This document shows, one piece after another, positions 18,521 to 27,196 of a stretch of DNA of 64,000 nucleotides (position 1 is the stretch's first letter; each line of letters opens with the position of its first letter). The DNA comes from an uncultured Lentibacter sp. GTDB lineage: Bacteria; Pseudomonadota; Alphaproteobacteria; Rhodobacterales; Rhodobacteraceae. The position numbers and the translations under genes were made by a program. The notes beneath the pieces were generated by a model. That model did no database searches. It was given only the letters and a program-made list of their open reading frames with translations, and was not told where the DNA came from. Location of the stretch: assembly GCF_937123735.1 (NCBI RefSeq), contig NZ_CAKZKL010000028.1:310001-374000 (forward strand), in the 5' to 3' direction.

Positions 18521-18859
18521 CTAAACCTTCCGCTCGATCACACCGATCGCATCGAGGGCCGCTTCCATCTGGGAGCGGCCTTTATCTTTGGGAGGGGTGG
18601 CGGCTTTGAGGGCGTCAAACGCCTTGCGAAGCTCTTGTTTTTCTTTGCCTTTACAATCGTTCCAGGGGCGGCCCTGAAGCGCCATGTGCAGCACATAATA
18701 TCCGATGAAATGGGGCCGCACTCCGCTGTTCAAAAGGCGCGTATAGGCCGCATCTGCACCCAGCGTGCGCAGCTCTTCTGCCGAGGTAATGCCGGCCTTT
18801 TCAAAGGCGGCTTCCATGGCGGGGCCGAGGTTGCGGATGCTGGAGATAGGCGTGCTCAT
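18521..18859 (-). CDS. TfoX C-terminal domain protein
   Basis: 112-residue protein matching the TfoX/Sxy C-terminal domain: S-S-I-R-N-L-G-P-A-M-E-A-A-F near residue 6, L-R-T-L-G-A-D-A-A-Y, then an L-H-M-A-L-Q-G-R-P-W block. The N-terminal TfoX domain is absent. Its helix-hairpin-helix-like character suggests nucleic-acid binding, but a competence role is not established. It is convergent with ndk (11 bp between stops), and the ndk terminator lies inside its 3' end. Confidence 0.8.
   Translation of the reverse strand: MSTPISSIRNLGPAMEAAFEKAGITSAEELRTLGADAAYTRLLNSGVRPHFIGYYVLHMALQGRPWNDCKGKEKQELRKAFDALKAATPPKDKGRSQMEAALDAIGVIERKV
18557..18589 (+). terminator. Probable ndk terminator inside the antisense tfoX-like gene
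   Basis: GGCCGCTTCC (18557-18566) and GGGAGCGGCC (18571-18580) form a 10-bp stem with one G-T pair and a 4-nt loop, followed by TTTATCTTT on the plus strand only. It lies in the last codons of the convergent gene. Confidence 0.55.
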
Positions 18860-18895
18860 GGCGCGAGTTTAGGGCGCGGCGCGCGGGCTGTCACC

Positions 18896-18997
18896 TTAAA
18901 GAGAGGCGTAATCTGTGATGGCCGGGGCCTTGGGGCCGGGCTTGGGGCGCTCGCGGGCCTCTTTGGGGGCCGGGCTTGGGGGCTTTGCAGCGGGCAT
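18896..18997 (-). CDS. Possible 33-residue proline/lysine/alanine-rich small protein
   Basis: Short open frame missed by length cut-offs. It starts ATG at 18997 with a near-ideal AAAAGGAG seven bases upstream, and stops TAA at 18896. The protein begins M-P-A-A-K-P-P-S-P-A-P-K and ends A-I-T-D-Y-A-S-L, with P, A and K dominating. It lies 36 bp upstream of the TfoX-like gene on the same strand and could share its transcript. No function or family is recognised. The ribosome site is the main support, so it needs conservation evidence. Confidence 0.45.
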   Translation of the reverse strand: MPAAKPPSPAPKEARERPKPGPKAPAITDYASL

Positions 18998-19141
18998 GGC
19001 TGGCTCCTTTTGGATGTGGCTCGCAGCAAATGGTTACAAAAAAATGTGAAGAGGGGCAGGCAATAATGAGGCAAAATTGTGAAGCGGCTGTAGCCGTGGC
19101 CTGTGAGGCACAATTTTTGGCCAAAGGTTGGGTTTGAGCGC

Positions 19142-19170
19142 TTGACGCGGGCGGGGGCTGCGCATATGAC
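19142..19170 (+). promoter_or_regulatory. Sigma-70-like promoter for the tRNA-Asp pair
   Basis: TTGACG (19142-19147), a 17-bp spacer, then TATGAC (19165-19170), 37 bp before the first tRNA-Asp. Confidence 0.6.
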
Positions 19171-19207
19171 CTGCCTCACGCTTTAGAGCATCTGGAGTGT
19201 GCAGTGA

Positions 19208-19284
19208 GCGGTTGTAGCTCAGTTGGTTAGAGTACCGGCCTGTCACGCCGGGGGTCGCGGGTTCGAGCCCCGTCAACCGCGCCA
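19208..19284 (+). tRNA. tRNA-Asp (GUC anticodon), copy 1
   Basis: 77-nt gene with encoded CCA. The acceptor GCGGTTG pairs with CAACCGC, and the anticodon loop CTGTCAC carries GTC. Identical to the next copy. Confidence 0.97.
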
Positions 19285-19313
19285 CCACTGCCTGAAGCAT
19301 CGACGTGAAATGC

Positions 19314-19390
19314 GCGGTTGTAGCTCAGTTGGTTAGAGTACCGGCCTGTCACGCCGGGGGTCGCGGGTTCGAGCCCCGTCAACCGCGCCA
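19314..19390 (+). tRNA. tRNA-Asp (GUC anticodon), copy 2
   Basis: Exact duplicate of the upstream tRNA-Asp after a 29-bp spacer, probably one transcript. Confidence 0.97.
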
Positions 19391-19420
19391 CTTTCTCCCT
19401 TTCTTAACGATAGGTTAATT

Positions 19421-19648
19421 ATGCGGATGGTGCTTCAGAACATTTCCTGGCCCATCGTGCTGATTCTGGTGGCGTTTCTGGGCTTCGCGCCCCTTGTTCC
19501 GGAGCCTCATATCTGGGAAAAACTGAAATTATTTTTAGCGGGCGACTTGCGCGCGCCGATCGACATTTTTGACTTTGTGATGCACGGCGCGCCCTTCCTT
19601 CTGGCGGTGGCAAAACTTGCAGAGCTTTGGACACGGCCAACAAAGTGA
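19421..19648 (+). CDS. Small conserved-type membrane protein, function unknown
   Basis: 75 residues with a hydrophobic helix at about 8-25 and a second hydrophobic stretch at 54-68, separated by E-K-L-K-L-F-L-A-G and P-I-D-I-F-D-F-V-M-H-G-A-P. Proteins of this shape recur in Rhodobacteraceae and are sometimes labelled RND transporter without real support; I see no transporter fold. Alternative start at 19427. It begins 30 bp after the second tRNA-Asp, with only a weak ribosome site. Confidence 0.65.
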   Translation: MRMVLQNISWPIVLILVAFLGFAPLVPEPHIWEKLKLFLAGDLRAPIDIFDFVMHGAPFLLAVAKLAELWTRPTK

Positions 19649-19719
19649 TTCTCATTTTGCTATGCAGGGGTTAAAGCTGTCTGAAGGCTGCGCGCCTGCG
19701 AGAGAAGTGAGTAACCAGT

Positions 19720-20661
19720 ATGCCCAAATCTGCCCCACCCAAATCTATTCAGCCCAACTCTGACGGCTCCAAGCCTGCCGCCGTTAAGCCTGCCGCAAAG
19801 ATTGCGGCTGTAACCATGCTGCGCGATGACCTTTTTTTCCTGAAGATCTGGCTGGATTACTACGGCGCGATGCTGGGGCGGGAGAACTGCTATATTGTCA
19901 ACCATGGCCACAACCCGGCGGTGACCGAGATGGCCCGAGGCTGCAACATTATCGGCATTCCCGGCGATCACCATAAGAACTTTGATATGAAGCGCTGGCG
20001 TTTGCTCAACAACCTGGTGCAGGGGCTCAACGCCTATTTTGACCATGTGATCGTGGGGGATGTGGATGAGCTTGTGGTGCTGGACCCGCGCCTTGGAAGC
20101 TTGCCGGAGTTCCTGGCAACACAAAAGCAGCGGCAAGTGATCACGCCTTTAGGGCTTGAGGTGATCCACCGGATTGAGCTGGAAGAAAAGCCGATTGAAA
20201 ACAAGGTTCTGGGGCCGCGTGCTCATGTGCGTATTGCACCGCATTACTCAAAGCCCTGCATCATTTCGGCGGGGGTGAAAATTGCCCGTGGCGGGCATTT
20301 TACCCAATATGAAAAGATCAACGCACCCGAGGGGCTCTATCTCTTTCATCTCAAATATTGCGACTTTGCCGAATACGCCCGCGCGATGGACCGCCGCAAC
20401 GCTGTGACCAAAGCGATTGGGGCCAGCAAGAAAGAAACCGCAATTGGCGGGCACTGGTTCTCGGATGCACGGGGGGAAGACCGCGAGGTCTTTGAAACCA
20501 TGGGGAAATTTGAGATGCAGGAGGGCTTTGATGTGCAGCCTTACCGGCAGGCCATGATCGACACCTTCGCGCCGCGGGGGGACACCGGGTTTTTCCATTT
20601 TGCGCGCCCTGAATATGAGGTGCAATTCAAGCTGCCGGAGCGGTTTTTCGGGATTTTTTGA
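19720..20661 (+). CDS. Glycosyltransferase family 2 / GT92-like protein
   Basis: 313-residue soluble protein. After a proline/lysine-rich start (1-28) it shows the GT-A pattern A-A-V-T-M-L-R-D-D followed by F-L-K-I-W-L-D-Y-Y-G and the metal-binding D-V-D-E-L near residue 115. The same architecture (F/I-L-x-W-x-x-Y/H-x-x-x-G then D-x-D-E) appears in the two glycosyltransferases at the right end of the window. The substrate is unknown; surface polysaccharide or protein glycan is the usual setting. It is a single gene, convergent with pdhC. Confidence 0.8.
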   Translation: MPKSAPPKSIQPNSDGSKPAAVKPAAKIAAVTMLRDDLFFLKIWLDYYGAMLGRENCYIVNHGHNPAVTEMARGCNIIGIPGDHHKNFDMKRWRLLNNLVQGLNAYFDHVIVGDVDELVVLDPRLGSLPEFLATQKQRQVITPLGLEVIHRIELEEKPIENKVLGPRAHVRIAPHYSKPCIISAGVKIARGGHFTQYEKINAPEGLYLFHLKYCDFAEYARAMDRRNAVTKAIGASKKETAIGGHWFSDARGEDREVFETMGKFEMQEGFDVQPYRQAMIDTFAPRGDTGFFHFARPEYEVQFKLPERFFGIF

Positions 20662-20668
20662 GGGGAGT

Positions 20669-20696
20669 GGTGCGCAGTGAATGCGCACCCTACGGG
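20669..20696. repeat. GGTGCGCA palindromic repeat, single unit
   Basis: GGTGCGCA-GTGAA-TGCGCACC followed by CTACGGG, an 8-bp stem with 5-nt loop, 8 bp after the glycosyltransferase stop. The same unit recurs near 34115 and 56862. Confidence 0.8.
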
Positions 20697-20728
20697 GGCG
20701 TTAACCTTTGCAAGTGAGCGCTGATTCT

Positions 20729-20772
20729 GGGGGGGTGATATGCGTGCACACCCCGTGCACAATGCGTGCACC
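20729..20772. promoter_or_regulatory. Triple GTGCAC array, copy 1
   Basis: Seven Gs and TGA, then GTGCAC at 20744, 20755 and 20766, exactly 11 bp apart. 39 of 44 bases match copy 2 at 50774-50817. TTAA lies 28 bp upstream of the G run. It lies between two convergent genes, so it is not an obvious promoter for either. Confidence 0.6.
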
Positions 20773-20806
20773 GCCCAAACACCGGTTTTGGACAAAGGCC
20801 AAATGT

Positions 20807-20846
20807 AAACGCCGCGCACGGGGCGTTTACCCCCTGCGCGGCGTTT
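20807..20846. terminator. Bidirectional hairpin between convergent genes
   Basis: AAACGCCGCGCA (20807-20818) pairs perfectly with TGCGCGGCGTTT (20835-20846), 22 bp beyond the pdhC stop. The T content on either side is moderate (GTTAACTTTT on plus). Confidence 0.6.
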
Positions 20847-20868
20847 GTTAACTTTTCGCGGTTTCAGC

Positions 20869-22158
20869 TCAGGCGAGCATGGCCATCGGGTTTTCCAGAT
20901 TGTCGACGATATGCTTGAGCAGCTCGGCCCCAAGCGCGCCGTCGATCACGCGGTGATCGACCGACATCGTGACAGACATCACAGTTGCCACTGTCAGCTC
21001 ACCATCGCTGCCGACCACGGGCTTTTTCACCCCGGCGCCCACGGCGAGGATGCCCGAGTGGGGCGGGTTCACGATGGCATCGAAGTTTTCAACGCCCATC
21101 ATCCCTAGGTTGGAAATGGCGAAGCTGCCGCCTTGGTATTCGTGCGGGGCAAGCTTGCGGTCGCGCGCGCGGGCGGCGAGGTCTTTCATCTCGGTTGAGA
21201 GGGCGGAGAGCGATTTCTGGTCCGCATCCTGAAGCACGGGCGTGAAGAGGCCGCCTTCGATGGCCACGGCCACGGCCACATCGGAGGCTTTCATCTGCAA
21301 GACACGGTCGCCCGCCCAGACAGCGTTGGCCGTGGGCACGGCTTGCAGCGCGAGGGCTGTGGCCTTGATGATGAAGTCGTTGACCGAGAGCTTCACGCCA
21401 CGGGCCTCAAGCTGTTTGTTGAGCTGGGCGCGGAAGGCCATGAGCGCATCGAGCCTGATCTCGCGGCGCAGGTAGAAATGCGGGACCGTCTGCTTGGCCT
21501 CGGTGAGGCGGGCGGCGATGGTCTTACGCATCCCGTCGAGTTTGACCTCTTCGTAGGTGCGCCCCTCATAGGCGCGGGCGACCGTATCGGCGCTCGGGCT
21601 GGCGGGCATGGCGGCGGGGGCGGCTGCTGCGGATGCTGCGGCCTGCGGCGCGGGCGTGGCACTTGGCTTGGCATCGCTGACATCGGCCTTGATGATCCGG
21701 CCTTTGGGGCCGGTGCCTGTGATCTGGGTGAGATCGAGGCCCTTCTCGGCGGCGATGCGGCGCGCGAGGGGGGAGGCGAAGAGGCGCGCGCCATCTTTTT
21801 GCGGCGCGGCGGGGGCGGCTGGCGCTTCGGCGGTTTTGGGCGCGGGCGCTGCTGCCTCTGAGGCTTGCGGGGCGGCCTCGGCTTTGGGGGCTGCGCTGAT
21901 GTTTGATGCGCTTTCGCCGTCTTCCAGAAGCACGGCGATGGCGGTGTTGACTTTCACGCCTTCTGTGCCTTCGGCCACCAGCAGCTTGCCGATGATGCCT
22001 TCGTCAACGGCTTCAAATTCCATGGTAGCTTTGTCTGTCTCGATTTCGGCGAGAAGATCGCCCGAGGCGACGGTATCGCCCTCTTTGACGAGCCATTTGG
22101 CCAGCGTGCCTTCTTCCATCGTGGGGGAGAGGGCGGGCATGAGGATTTCTGTTGGCAT
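20869..22158 (-). CDS. pdhC: Pyruvate dehydrogenase E2, dihydrolipoamide acetyltransferase
   Basis: 429 residues; transfers the acetyl group from lipoamide to CoA. One N-terminal lipoyl domain (1-78, lipoylated lysine in E-T-D-K-A-T-M-E), an Ala/Pro hinge, a peripheral-subunit-binding domain near 128-165 ([10 protein letters not shown]) and the C-terminal catalytic domain (205-429) with the [10 protein letters not shown] active site. It is last in the pdhA-pdhB-pdhC operon, 12 bp after pdhB. The first ~70 residues are almost the same as those of pdhB. Confidence 0.96.
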   Translation of the reverse strand: MPTEILMPALSPTMEEGTLAKWLVKEGDTVASGDLLAEIETDKATMEFEAVDEGIIGKLLVAEGTEGVKVNTAIAVLLEDGESASNISAAPKAEAAPQASEAAAPAPKTAEAPAAPAAPQKDGARLFASPLARRIAAEKGLDLTQITGTGPKGRIIKADVSDAKPSATPAPQAAASAAAAPAAMPASPSADTVARAYEGRTYEEVKLDGMRKTIAARLTEAKQTVPHFYLRREIRLDALMAFRAQLNKQLEARGVKLSVNDFIIKATALALQAVPTANAVWAGDRVLQMKASDVAVAVAIEGGLFTPVLQDADQKSLSALSTEMKDLAARARDRKLAPHEYQGGSFAISNLGMMGVENFDAIVNPPHSGILAVGAGVKKPVVGSDGELTVATVMSVTMSVDHRVIDGALGAELLKHIVDNLENPMAMLA

Positions 22159-22170
22159 ATGCGCGCTCCC

Positions 22171-23550
22171 TTAGCGGTAGGTGACTTGTTTGACGGCGGC
22201 GACCACCTCATCGGTGGTGACCAGCGCGTGCTTTTCGAGATTGGCTGCATAGGGCATGGGCACATCTTTGCCTGTGCAGTTGATCACCGGTGCGTCGAGG
22301 TAGTCAAAGGCGCGCTGCATGATTGTGGCGGAGAGGTGGTTGCCAATGGAGGCGACGGGGAAACCCTCTTCGACGGTGACGCAGCGGTTTGTCTTCATGA
22401 CCGAGGCGAGGATGGTGTCATAGTCAATCGGGCGCAGTGTGCGCAGATCAATCACCTCGGCGGAGATGCCTTCCTCGGCGAGCTTCTCGGCGGCTTCGAG
22501 CGCGTAGGTCATGCCGATGCCGAAGCTGACGAGGGTGACATCGGAGCCTTCACGCCAGATGCGGGCTTTGCCGAAGGGCACGGTGTAGTCTTCCAGCACT
22601 GGCACATCGAAGGTTTTGCCATATAGGATCTCGTTTTCAAGGAAGATCACCGGGTTTGGGTCGCGGATGGCGGTTTTCATCAGGCCTTTATAATCGGAGG
22701 CCGAGTAGGGCATGACAACCTTGAGGCCCGGGATTTGGGCATACCATGCGGCGTAGTCCTGTGAGTGCTGTGCGCCAACACGGGCGGCAGCGCCGTTGGG
22801 GCCACGAAAAACCATGGGCGCGCCCATTTGGCCACCGGACATGTAAAGGGTTTTGGCGGCGGAGTTGATGATCTGGTCAATCGCCTGCATGGCGAAGTTG
22901 AAGGTCATGAACTCGACGATGGGCCGGAGCCCGCCAAAGGCTGCGCCCACCCCGATGCCGGCAAAGCCATGCTCGGTGATCGGGGTGTCTATCACCCGAC
23001 GTGCGCCGAATTCTTCCAGCATTCCCTGGGAGATCTTGTAGGCGCCTTGGTATTCGGCCACTTCCTCGCCCATGAGAAACACGGTGTCGTCGCGGCGCAT
23101 TTCTTCGGCCATCCCATCGCGCAGGGCCTCGCGCACGGTTTGTTGCTTCAGCTCGGTGCCTTCGGGCCAGTCAGGCTCCAGAGGCGCGGGGGTGATGGCC
23201 GCTGGGGCCGCATGCGCTGGGGCCGCTTGCGCGGCGGTGGCGGGCGCGTCTGACCCTTGCGGGGCAGCCTCGCTTTTGGGTGCGGCGCTGATGTCAGCGG
23301 CGGTTTCACCCTCTGCGAGCAACACGGCGATTGGGGTGTTCACTGTCACGCCCTCGCTGCCTTCGGCCACGAGCAGCTTGCCGATGATGCCTTCGTCGAC
23401 GGCCTCAAACTCCATAGTGGCTTTGTCTGTCTCGATTTCTGCGAGGATGTCGCCAGAGGCGACGGTATCGCCTTCTTTCACCAGCCATTTGGCGAGCGTG
23501 CCTTCTTCCATGGTGGGCGAGAGGGCGGGCATGAGAATTTCGGTTGCCAT
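22171..23550 (-). CDS. pdhB: Pyruvate dehydrogenase E1 beta with N-terminal lipoyl domain
   Basis: 459 residues. Residues 1-78 are a lipoyl domain (E-T-D-K-A-T-M-E), 79-130 an Ala/Pro linker, and 131-459 the transketolase-type E1 beta ([26 protein letters not shown]). Fusion of a lipoyl domain to E1 beta is a known alphaproteobacterial arrangement. It works with PdhA to decarboxylate pyruvate, and sits 14 bp after pdhA. Confidence 0.96.
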   Translation of the reverse strand: MATEILMPALSPTMEEGTLAKWLVKEGDTVASGDILAEIETDKATMEFEAVDEGIIGKLLVAEGSEGVTVNTPIAVLLAEGETAADISAAPKSEAAPQGSDAPATAAQAAPAHAAPAAITPAPLEPDWPEGTELKQQTVREALRDGMAEEMRRDDTVFLMGEEVAEYQGAYKISQGMLEEFGARRVIDTPITEHGFAGIGVGAAFGGLRPIVEFMTFNFAMQAIDQIINSAAKTLYMSGGQMGAPMVFRGPNGAAARVGAQHSQDYAAWYAQIPGLKVVMPYSASDYKGLMKTAIRDPNPVIFLENEILYGKTFDVPVLEDYTVPFGKARIWREGSDVTLVSFGIGMTYALEAAEKLAEEGISAEVIDLRTLRPIDYDTILASVMKTNRCVTVEEGFPVASIGNHLSATIMQRAFDYLDAPVINCTGKDVPMPYAANLEKHALVTTDEVVAAVKQVTYR

Positions 23551-23564
23551 TGTGTGGGTCTCCC

Positions 23565-24566
23565 TCAGGCGTCTTGGGTGGCGTAGATGTCAGTCCAGAG
23601 CTCACTCAGGTCAGGCTCGGGGCTTTCCTTGGCAAAATCGGCGCTGGCGCTGACAATGGCTTTGATTTCCTTGTCGATGTCCTTGAGCGCCTCTTCTGTG
23701 GCGTGTTTGCCTTGCAGCAGCATGGTGCGCACATGCTCGATCGGATCGCGCTCCTCGCGCATTTTCTGGACCTCTTCGCGGGTGCGGTATTTGGCCGGAT
23801 CAGACATGGAATGGCCCCGGTAGCGGTAGGTTTTGACCTCCAGGATATAGGGCCCTTTTCCGGCGCGGCAATGTGCGGTTGCCGTCTCGGAGGCGGCTTT
23901 CACGGCCAGGACATCCATCCCGTCGACAATCTCTCCGGTAATGCCGAACGCCGCGCCGCGGGTGTAGAGGTCTGGCGTGGACGTGGAGCGGTTCTGGGCT
24001 GTGCCCATGGCATATTGGTTGTTTTCGATCACAAATATGACCGGCAGCTGCCAAAGCGCGGCCATGTTGAAGGTCTCATAAATCTGGCCCTGATTGGCCG
24101 CCCCATCGCCGAAATAAGCAAAGGTCACATTGTCATTGCCCTTGTATTTATCGGCAAATGCCAAACCCGCACCAAGCGGGACTTGCGCCCCGACAATGCC
24201 GTGACCGCCATAAAAATGCTTCTCCTTGGAGAACATGTGCATCGAGCCGCCCTTGCCCTTTGAATAGCCGCCAATCCGGCCCGTGAGCTCGGCCATAACC
24301 CCGTTCGGGTCCATTCCGCAGGCCAGCATGTGCCCATGATCGCGATAGGAGGTGATGCGCTTGTCGCCGTCTTTGGCGGCGGCCTCAAGCCCGACAACCA
24401 CGGCCTCCTGCCCGATGTAGAGGTGGCAGAAGCCGCCGATCAGACCCATGCCATAGAGCTGGCCTGCTTTCTCCTCGAATCGCCGGATGAGCAGCATATC
24501 CTTATAAAAAGCTTTCAGCTCCTCTGGGGAAGTGTTTGATTTTGCTTTTGTTTTGCGGGTAGCCAT
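23565..24566 (-). CDS. pdhA: Pyruvate dehydrogenase E1 alpha
   Basis: 333 residues; binds thiamine diphosphate through G-D-G-A-A-N-Q-G-Q near 168-176 and N-N-Q-Y-A-M-G. The phosphorylation-loop region [11 protein letters not shown] is present. First gene of pdhABC. The 217 bp upstream hold the likely promoter, including GTTTA-GCGT-TAAAC near 24594, and a repeat core at 24711. Confidence 0.96.
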   Translation of the reverse strand: MATRKTKAKSNTSPEELKAFYKDMLLIRRFEEKAGQLYGMGLIGGFCHLYIGQEAVVVGLEAAAKDGDKRITSYRDHGHMLACGMDPNGVMAELTGRIGGYSKGKGGSMHMFSKEKHFYGGHGIVGAQVPLGAGLAFADKYKGNDNVTFAYFGDGAANQGQIYETFNMAALWQLPVIFVIENNQYAMGTAQNRSTSTPDLYTRGAAFGITGEIVDGMDVLAVKAASETATAHCRAGKGPYILEVKTYRYRGHSMSDPAKYRTREEVQKMREERDPIEHVRTMLLQGKHATEEALKDIDKEIKAIVSASADFAKESPEPDLSELWTDIYATQDA

Positions 24567-24710
24567 TGGCGCGCGCCCCTTTCGTAAACAGGTAGTTTAG
24601 CGTTAAACCATTTCTTACACGAAATTTTCTTGCGTGGCGAGGTTTATTTTCTGCCCAAGCCCCGAACGGTTGAGCTGCTCTCAAGGCCGCCTGTCGTGCG
24701 GGGCCTTTGT

Positions 24711-24752
24711 CTTTCTTATTGCTGAAAATATCCCCGCCGGAGGCTCCTGAGG
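24711..24752 (-). repeat. Intergenic modular repeat (copy a)
   Basis: Read on minus: CAGGAGCCTCC, GGCGGGGATATTT, then GCAATAAGAAAG. Same subtype as 57664-57710. It lies between the ftsB stop and pdhA start, with the core end pointing away from ftsB, the one exception to the usual placement. Confidence 0.65.
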
Positions 24753-24783
24753 GGGCAGGCGCATCCGCGGTCTGTGGGGCGCT

Positions 24784-25092
24784 CTAGCGGATGACGATTT
24801 CGTCGGCGCGCACATAGCCAAGGATGTCGCGGGCGCGTTCGGAGAGCAGGTCTAGATCGAGGAAATCATCCGAGAGCCGTGTGGTGAGGTTTTCCATCCG
24901 TGCCACGCGGGCGTTGAGCGCGGCCAGCTCTCGCGCGAGCTGTTTTTGCTCGGCCTCGATTTCGGCGCGGCGGAAGAGGCCGTAATCGCCCTGAATGGCG
25001 GCAAAGGTAAAATAGAGCGTGAGGCTGAAGGCCACGGCGAAAAACACCAATGTGCCAATGGCGGGCGGATTGCGGGTGCTGCCTGTGCTCAT
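24784..25092 (-). CDS. ftsB: FtsB/DivIC-type septum formation initiator
   Basis: 102-residue single-pass membrane protein. A short cytoplasmic start, one membrane helix (about 11-32) and a periplasmic coiled coil (about 38-72), followed by the conserved D-L-D-L-L-S-E-R-A-R-D-I-L-G-Y. FtsB pairs with FtsL and FtsQ in the divisome. I took the ATG at 25092; an open frame to 25191 adds 33 low-quality residues. Its place just upstream of pdhA is a common Rhodobacteraceae arrangement. Confidence 0.85.
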   Translation of the reverse strand: MSTGSTRNPPAIGTLVFFAVAFSLTLYFTFAAIQGDYGLFRRAEIEAEQKQLARELAALNARVARMENLTTRLSDDFLDLDLLSERARDILGYVRADEIVIR

Positions 25093-25267
25093 GCTCTGTC
25101 TTTGTGCCTCGTGCCCGCTTTGCTGCGGGCTTTGTTTTTGTGGCCTCTTGCGGGCCGTCCTCACCCTGCAAAAAGGGGGCGGCTTTGGCAAGCTGTGACG
25201 CAGGGTTGTTGTTGGCTTTGGCTAAAACGCGAGTCCAAAATGCCACAGATCATCTGGGAGGGGTGCC

Positions 25268-25711
25268 GTGCAAACCTATGGAGACTTTGAGGCGCGGGTG
25301 CGCGAGAGCTTTGGGCGCCAGAATATGATGGCCGAGCTGGGCGTGACGATTGCCTCGGTGGGCGCGGGTGAGGTGGTGTTTGAGATGCCCTTTCAGCCGC
25401 GCTTCACGCAACAGCACGGCTTTTTGCACGCTGGTGCGATCAGCTCGGTGCTGGACTCAGCGGCCGGATTTGCGGCGCTTTCGGTGATGCCTGAGGAGGC
25501 GGGGGTGTTGACCATCGAGATGAAGATTTCGTTGATGCGGGTGGCAAAAGCGCCGGCTTTTCGCTTTGTTGGCCGGGTGGTGAAGCCGGGGCGCACGGTG
25601 GTTTTTGCCGAGGCGGTGGCTTATGGCCTTGAAGACGGGGCTGAAACAGAGGTTGCGCGGCTCACCGCGAGCATGATGGTTGTGAGCGGGCGCGCGGGCG
25701 TTGTGGGGTGA
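25268..25711 (+). CDS. PaaI-type hotdog-fold thioesterase
   Basis: 147 residues with the hotdog catalytic segment Q-Q-H-G-F-L-H-A-G-A-I-S-S-V-L-D-S-A near 48-65 and T-I-E-M-K-I-S-L-M. It probably hydrolyses an acyl- or aryl-CoA; the substrate is not predictable. GTG start at 25268 with GGGAGGGG before it. Divergent from ftsB, convergent with pgk. Confidence 0.85.
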   Translation: MQTYGDFEARVRESFGRQNMMAELGVTIASVGAGEVVFEMPFQPRFTQQHGFLHAGAISSVLDSAAGFAALSVMPEEAGVLTIEMKISLMRVAKAPAFRFVGRVVKPGRTVVFAEAVAYGLEDGAETEVARLTASMMVVSGRAGVVG

Positions 25712-25719
25712 GCGTGGTT

Positions 25720-25832
25720 CGGGTTTTCCTTCGGAAAAACCCGATCCGCTGGGGGCGCTGCCCCCAGACCCCCTGCCGATGAGGGGGCCAGCCCCCTCAA
25801 ACACCCCCGGGATATTTTGGGCAATAAGAAAG
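25720..25832 (+). repeat. Intergenic modular repeat (copy b, three hairpins plus core)
   Basis: Hairpins at 25720-25743 (CGGGTTTTCC/GGAAAAACCCG), 25750-25766 (TGGGGGC/GCCCCCA) and 25781-25798 (GAGGGGGC/GCCCCCTC), then the core CCCCCGGGATATTTTGGG and CAATAAGAAAG ending 32 bp from the pgk stop. Confidence 0.75.
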
Positions 25833-25863
25833 AGCTATTGGGATGGATGCCGGTTTGGGGGGA

Positions 25864-27057
25864 TCAGCCGCCGAGGGCGGCGACACCGGGCAGGGTTTTG
25901 CCTTCCATCCATTCGAGGAACGCGCCGCCGGCTGTGGAGATATAGCTGAAGTCCTCTGCCGCTTCGGCGGCATTGAGCGCGGCCACGGTGTCGCCGCCGC
26001 CGGCCACTGTGATAAGCTGGCCTGCGCGGGTCAGTTCGGCGGCTTTGCGCGCGGCGGAGCCTGTGGCGGTGTCAAAGGGGGCGATTTCAAACGCACCCAG
26101 CGGGCCGTTCCAGATCAGGGTTTTGAGGCCTTCCAGCGCAGTGAGGATGGCGGCGGTGCTGTCCGGGCCGGCATCCAGCACCATTTGGTCGCTTTCAAGC
26201 ACGGTGTCGGCGGTGAGTGGCAGGGTTTCAAAGGGCGCACCTTCCTGAAAGGCGCGCGCCACGGCACCATCGCTGGGCAGGATGAGGTTGCAGCCCTTGG
26301 CCTTGGCCTTGGCAATGATGTCTCGGGCGGTGTCGAGCATGTCGGCCTCTACGAGCGAAGCGCCGAGGTCTGCGCCCTGGGCCATGAGGAAGGTGTTGGC
26401 CATGCCGCCGCCGATGATGAGGACATCGAGCTTTTCGACGAGGTTTGACAGCAGGTCAAGCTTGGTGCTGACCTTGGCGCCGCCCACGACCGCGCCGACC
26501 GGGCGGGTGGGGCGCGCCAGCGCGCTTTCGAGCGCGGTGAGCTCGGCCTGCATCAGGCGGCCGGCGCAGGAGGGCAGGTGGCGGGCCACCCCCTCGGTAG
26601 AGGCATGGGCGCGGTGGGCGGCGGAGAAGGCATCGTTGCAATAGACATCGCCCAATGCGGCGAGGCGGGCGGCGAAAGCCGGGTCATTGGCTTCTTCGCC
26701 TGGATGAAAGCGGATGTTTTCCACCAGGATGACCTCGGCGCTGCGGGCTTCTTCGGGCAGGGTTTCGGCGGCATCGAGCGTTTCCACAAAGGCGACCTTG
26801 CGCCCGAGCGCGGCTTCCAGGGCCGGCAAGACAACGCGCAGGCTCATATCGAGGACGACTTTGCCCTTGGGGCGGCCGAAATGGGCCAGCAGCAAAGGCT
26901 GGCCGCCTTTGGCGAGGATGCTGTCAACTGTGGGTTTGATGCGCGTGATCCGGCTGGCATCAGAGACGCGGCCGTTTTGCAGCGGCACGTTGATATCGAC
27001 ACGGGTGAGCACGCGTTTGCCTGAAAGGTCCAGATCGTCCAGTGTCAGCCATGCCAT
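25864..27057 (-). CDS. pgk: Phosphoglycerate kinase
   Basis: 397 residues; glycolytic ATP-forming step between 1,3-bisphosphoglycerate and 3-phosphoglycerate. The N-terminal R-V-D-I-N-V-P-L-Q and [10 protein letters not shown], and the C-terminal G-G-G-D-T-V-A-A-L nucleotide loop are intact. The ATG at 27057 follows AAAGGAG; a frame open to 27198 adds 47 unconserved residues. Divergent from the cyclophilin gene, convergent with the thioesterase. Confidence 0.97.
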   Translation of the reverse strand: MAWLTLDDLDLSGKRVLTRVDINVPLQNGRVSDASRITRIKPTVDSILAKGGQPLLLAHFGRPKGKVVLDMSLRVVLPALEAALGRKVAFVETLDAAETLPEEARSAEVILVENIRFHPGEEANDPAFAARLAALGDVYCNDAFSAAHRAHASTEGVARHLPSCAGRLMQAELTALESALARPTRPVGAVVGGAKVSTKLDLLSNLVEKLDVLIIGGGMANTFLMAQGADLGASLVEADMLDTARDIIAKAKAKGCNLILPSDGAVARAFQEGAPFETLPLTADTVLESDQMVLDAGPDSTAAILTALEGLKTLIWNGPLGAFEIAPFDTATGSAARKAAELTRAGQLITVAGGGDTVAALNAAEAAEDFSYISTAGGAFLEWMEGKTLPGVAALGG

Positions 27058-27196
27058 CGGGTGGTCTCCTTTGAAATGCAATTTGGCTGCGGTTTGGCGC
27101 GATTGTGCGCAATCGTCAAGCTCTGGTGGCGCGCGGGCTTGTCGTGCGCGCCAATGCGGCTTAGGTAACGGGCAAACATTTTGACAGGAGTGCCCC

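Noticed and set aside
19208..19390. Assembly duplication of tRNA-Asp
   Set aside because: The spacers and flanks differ, so tandem identical tRNA genes are the simpler reading.
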